Shown in pieces: positions 62,108 through 64,000 of a DNA stretch of 64,000 nt. Numbering within the stretch: position 1 is the stretch's first letter; every line of letters begins with the position of its first letter. Made by a program: the position numbers and the translations under genes. This stretch comes from Bacteroidetes Order II. bacterium (GTDB lineage Bacteria; Bacteroidota; Rhodothermia; Rhodothermales; UBA2364). Location of the stretch: the NCBI GenBank assembly GCA_016788705.1, contig JAEUSQ010000053.1, forward strand, positions 62,001 through 126,000, given 5' to 3'. The notes under the pieces were generated by a model that saw only the letters and a program-made list of their open reading frames with translations, made no database searches and had not been told where the DNA came from.

Positions 62108-64000
62108 TTAGAAGCCCAGGTCCAATACATCCCCTTGTCCATTCGAATTTATTGTATTACTGACCAAAGAAGGTGCGGTATTAGGATTGATATAAACCCC
62201 ATATTCCGCGTTACCGTAAATCTGATTCTCCTGAATGGTTCCCCGTCCGCCCACCGATATCCAAACACCATGCGAATGACTGCCATAGATTTTAGACTGG
62301 CGAATGGTTGGATCTCCTTGTTTTTCAATCCCCACCCCAAACCGGGCATTGTTATAAATATTGCAGTTTTCCACCAATCCATTTCCTTTATTCGTTACCC
62401 AGACGCCCCCTCCCTGACCGTCATAAATATCTGTTTGCCGGATGGTCGGATTTCCACTATCCTCTATATGGATATTTTGAAAGGCGTTTCGGAATACTTG
62501 CGAATATTCAATCGTCCCCTTCCCATTAGAGCCTACCAAAATCCCTGCCTCTTTGCCATCATATATCTTAGAACGACGAATGAGCGGGTCACTCCCTTCT
62601 CGGATAACAATCCCCGTTTTTTCGTTCGCATAGATCTCTGTTTCATCTATGGTTCCCTTTGCCCGCTGATCAAACAAAATTCCTGCTTGTTTACTGCCAT
62701 AAATTCTCGATTTTACGATGGCCGGCATGGCATTACTACTGATCAACATACCATTTTTCTGGTTGCCATATATTTCCACATTTTCCAACCGACCTTTTCC
62801 TCCATTGTATATCCAAACGCCATTATCGAGGCCATCATAAATTTTGGTCTCAGTTATAACCGGATCGCTCCCATCGCGGATGGCAATGCCCGCGAAGGCG
62901 TTTTTATAGACTTTACTTTTCTCTATTTTGGCTTGGCTGTTTTCAGAAATAAAAATGCCATTTTGTTTTCCGTCATGAATATCCACCATACTAAGGGTTG
63001 CTGTTGCGTTCCGACTTATCTGGACGCCCGGCTTATTCATCCCGTAGATTTCCACTTCCTTCAGGGTCCCTCCTCCATTTTCAATCCAAACACCTCCCTC
63101 CTCCGTATTATAAATTTTGGATTGCTGGATAATGGGTTCTTTCGCGCCCAAGACAACCACCCCCCAGCCCTTCGTATTGGCAATTTCCACCCCTTCGATC
63201 AACCCACTCGCTTGTTGATCAATCGCTATACCATCCGTATGACTTTTAGGAATGGAAATACGCTTCAAATGCGGCTTGGCATCTCGGCCACTGATTTGAA
63301 TGGGTACGCCTCCGGTGGATGTAAAAACACAATCTTCTAATATCGGTGTACCCCCCGTAACATATAAGGCGTGTTGCCCACTTTTTTCTTTTCCGGTAGC
63401 CCGCACCTTAAAGCCTTTCAAAACAGGAGTTGCCGTTTTTACTGTGATCACATGGTTGTTGGCATTTTCAATCATGACATCCCCTTTTTCCTTCCGAGCA
63501 ATGATCTCAACATCCCGATCCAGAACCAACACTTCCCGGTATGTTCCAGGCTCCACATAGATTTTCATACCTTCTCCAGATGCTTCCACAGCCTCCATAA
63601 TTTTTCGGTAATCCCCCTGACCAGACGATGAAACAATCAACTGAGTTGGGCGATTTGTTTTGTAGAACCAGACAGCCAATGCAAGAAGCGCCATCAACAC
63701 ACCCGCAAAGAAAATGGCGAGGGAGGTCCAATCCCACCGCCGCTCCACCGTAGGCTGTTGGGGCGCAGGGACGTCCGTTGGGAAATACGCCACAGGATAA
63801 TCATAACCCACTGTTGGTGGCATAGTAAGGGGTGGTTGTGATGCCGTAGGACGTGTATCATGGTTTACAGGCTCGGCTTTGGCCACTGTTTTTTGTTCGG
63901 AGAAGGGCATCGCACTACCCGAAAGCAACGCAGAGAACGCCTCGACTGTCTGTGGCCGTTCTTTCGGGTGTACAGATAATCCCTTCAAGATCGCATCAGT
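62108..64000 (-). CDS. Membrane Ser/Thr protein kinase C-terminus with external beta-helix (partial)
   Basis: The gene is cut by the right edge; 630 C-terminal residues are visible. They begin with the last part of a eukaryotic-type kinase domain (AILKGLSVHPKERPQTVEAF), followed by a Pro-rich linker. A membrane helix (about 92-112 of the visible part, SLAIFFAGVLMALLALAVWFY) and a right-handed parallel beta-helix of about 500 residues come next. The rungs are 22-24 residues with a recurring GVxIxxxGxGxIExxxIYxN pattern, as in pectate-lyase-like or NosD folds. The kinase faces the cytoplasm and the beta-helix the periplasm. No catalytic residues of a lyase can be recognised in the helix. It is co-directional with the FHA/protease gene. 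The kinase active site lies outside the window. Confidence 0.88.
   Translation of the reverse strand, partial: TDAILKGLSVHPKERPQTVEAFSALLSGSAMPFSEQKTVAKAEPVNHDTRPTASQPPLTMPPTVGYDYPVAYFPTDVPAPQQPTVERRWDWTSLAIFFAGVLMALLALAVWFYKTNRPTQLIVSSSGQGDYRKIMEAVEASGEGMKIYVEPGTYREVLVLDRDVEIIARKEKGDVMIENANNHVITVKTATPVLKGFKVRATGKEKSGQHALYVTGGTPILEDCVFTSTGGVPIQISGRDAKPHLKRISIPKSHTDGIAIDQQASGLIEGVEIANTKGWGVVVLGAKEPIIQQSKIYNTEEGGVWIENGGGTLKEVEIYGMNKPGVQISRNATATLSMVDIHDGKQNGIFISENSQAKIEKSKVYKNAFAGIAIRDGSDPVITETKIYDGLDNGVWIYNGGKGRLENVEIYGNQKNGMLISSNAMPAIVKSRIYGSKQAGILFDQRAKGTIDETEIYANEKTGIVIREGSDPLIRRSKIYDGKEAGILVGSNGKGTIEYSQVFRNAFQNIHIEDSGNPTIRQTDIYDGQGGGVWVTNKGNGLVENCNIYNNARFGVGIEKQGDPTIRQSKIYGSHSHGVWISVGGRGTIQENQIYGNAEYGVYINPNTAPSLVSNTINSNGQGDVLDLGF

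Noticed and set aside
62021-63340. 439-residue open frame on the plus strand
   Set aside because: It is antisense to the repeated beta-helix of the kinase gene. Its own sequence has no domain pattern, and the repeats on the coding strand create it.
1-64000. CRISPR arrays or insertion sequences
   Set aside because: No regularly spaced identical repeats with unique spacers and no transposase with terminal inverted repeats were found in my reading.

Overview
The window reads as chromosomal DNA from a member of the Bacteroidota/Rhodothermota group, most likely Rhodothermia-like. Four intact proteins end in type IX secretion (T9SS) type A sorting domains, three of them with the YPNPFNP-style motif (YPNPFNP twice, FPNPFN once). 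There is a SusC/SusD pair, an S46 dipeptidyl-peptidase, a cbb3-oxidase assembly set (ccoI-ccoS), and promoter-like sites of the TTTG / TAnnTTTG kind rather than sigma70 boxes. Base composition is even and moderate in GC. I see no integrase, transposase, CRISPR array or rRNA. The lineage call is an inference from gene content only.

Layout, left to right. 1-7.6 kb: a partial PAS/pseudo-receiver signalling protein, a divergent DprA-like protein, an S46 peptidase, tRNA-Leu(UAG) and a large secreted GH57-type glycosidase. 8-11 kb: three tandem phage-tail-collar (microcystin-dependent protein-like) genes followed by a T9SS-sorted protein, all on the minus strand. 11.5-22.3 kb: a polysaccharide-deacetylase lipoprotein, then a long minus-strand run of topA, rhomboid protease, moeA, an ArsR regulator, a MOSC protein, copZ, copA and a T9SS protein. 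22.3-23 kb: a decayed T9SS-protein pseudogene. 23-34.4 kb: purU, fmt, msrA, the ccoI-ccoS-SafE-like respiratory assembly operon, an aldehyde dehydrogenase, a TPR protein and a PH-domain protein. 34.6-43.2 kb: SusD, SusC, an orphan HAS-barrel protein, a second TonB-linked outer-membrane receptor and tRNA-Leu(CAG). 43.3-51.4 kb: an M1 aminopeptidase, a prx-moaD-moaE operon, a secreted GH18-like protein and a GCS2-CBS fusion. 51.6-60 kb: a TPR / DUF4292 / EnvC-like cell-envelope run that leads into a four-gene operon of three amidohydrolase paralogs and a TonB-C lipoprotein. 60-64 kb: a macro-domain protein, then an operon of a membrane Ser/Thr kinase with an outside beta-helix (cut by the right edge) and a trypsin-TM-FHA protein.

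How the genes fit together. Many products act at the envelope or outside the cell (glycosidases, peptidases, TonB receptors, T9SS cargo), which fits a heterotrophic polymer and peptide degrader. Copper handling (copA, copZ, ccoI, the His/Met-rich SafE-like protein) and molybdenum cofactor genes (moeA, moaD, moaE, MOSC) recur, consistent with aerobic respiration through a cbb3 oxidase and molybdoenzymes.

The most unusual units are the kinase/beta-helix plus FHA/protease pair, the amidohydrolase triplet in which two members have lost their HxH metal ligands, and the tail-collar triplet next to a T9SS cargo without any other phage genes.
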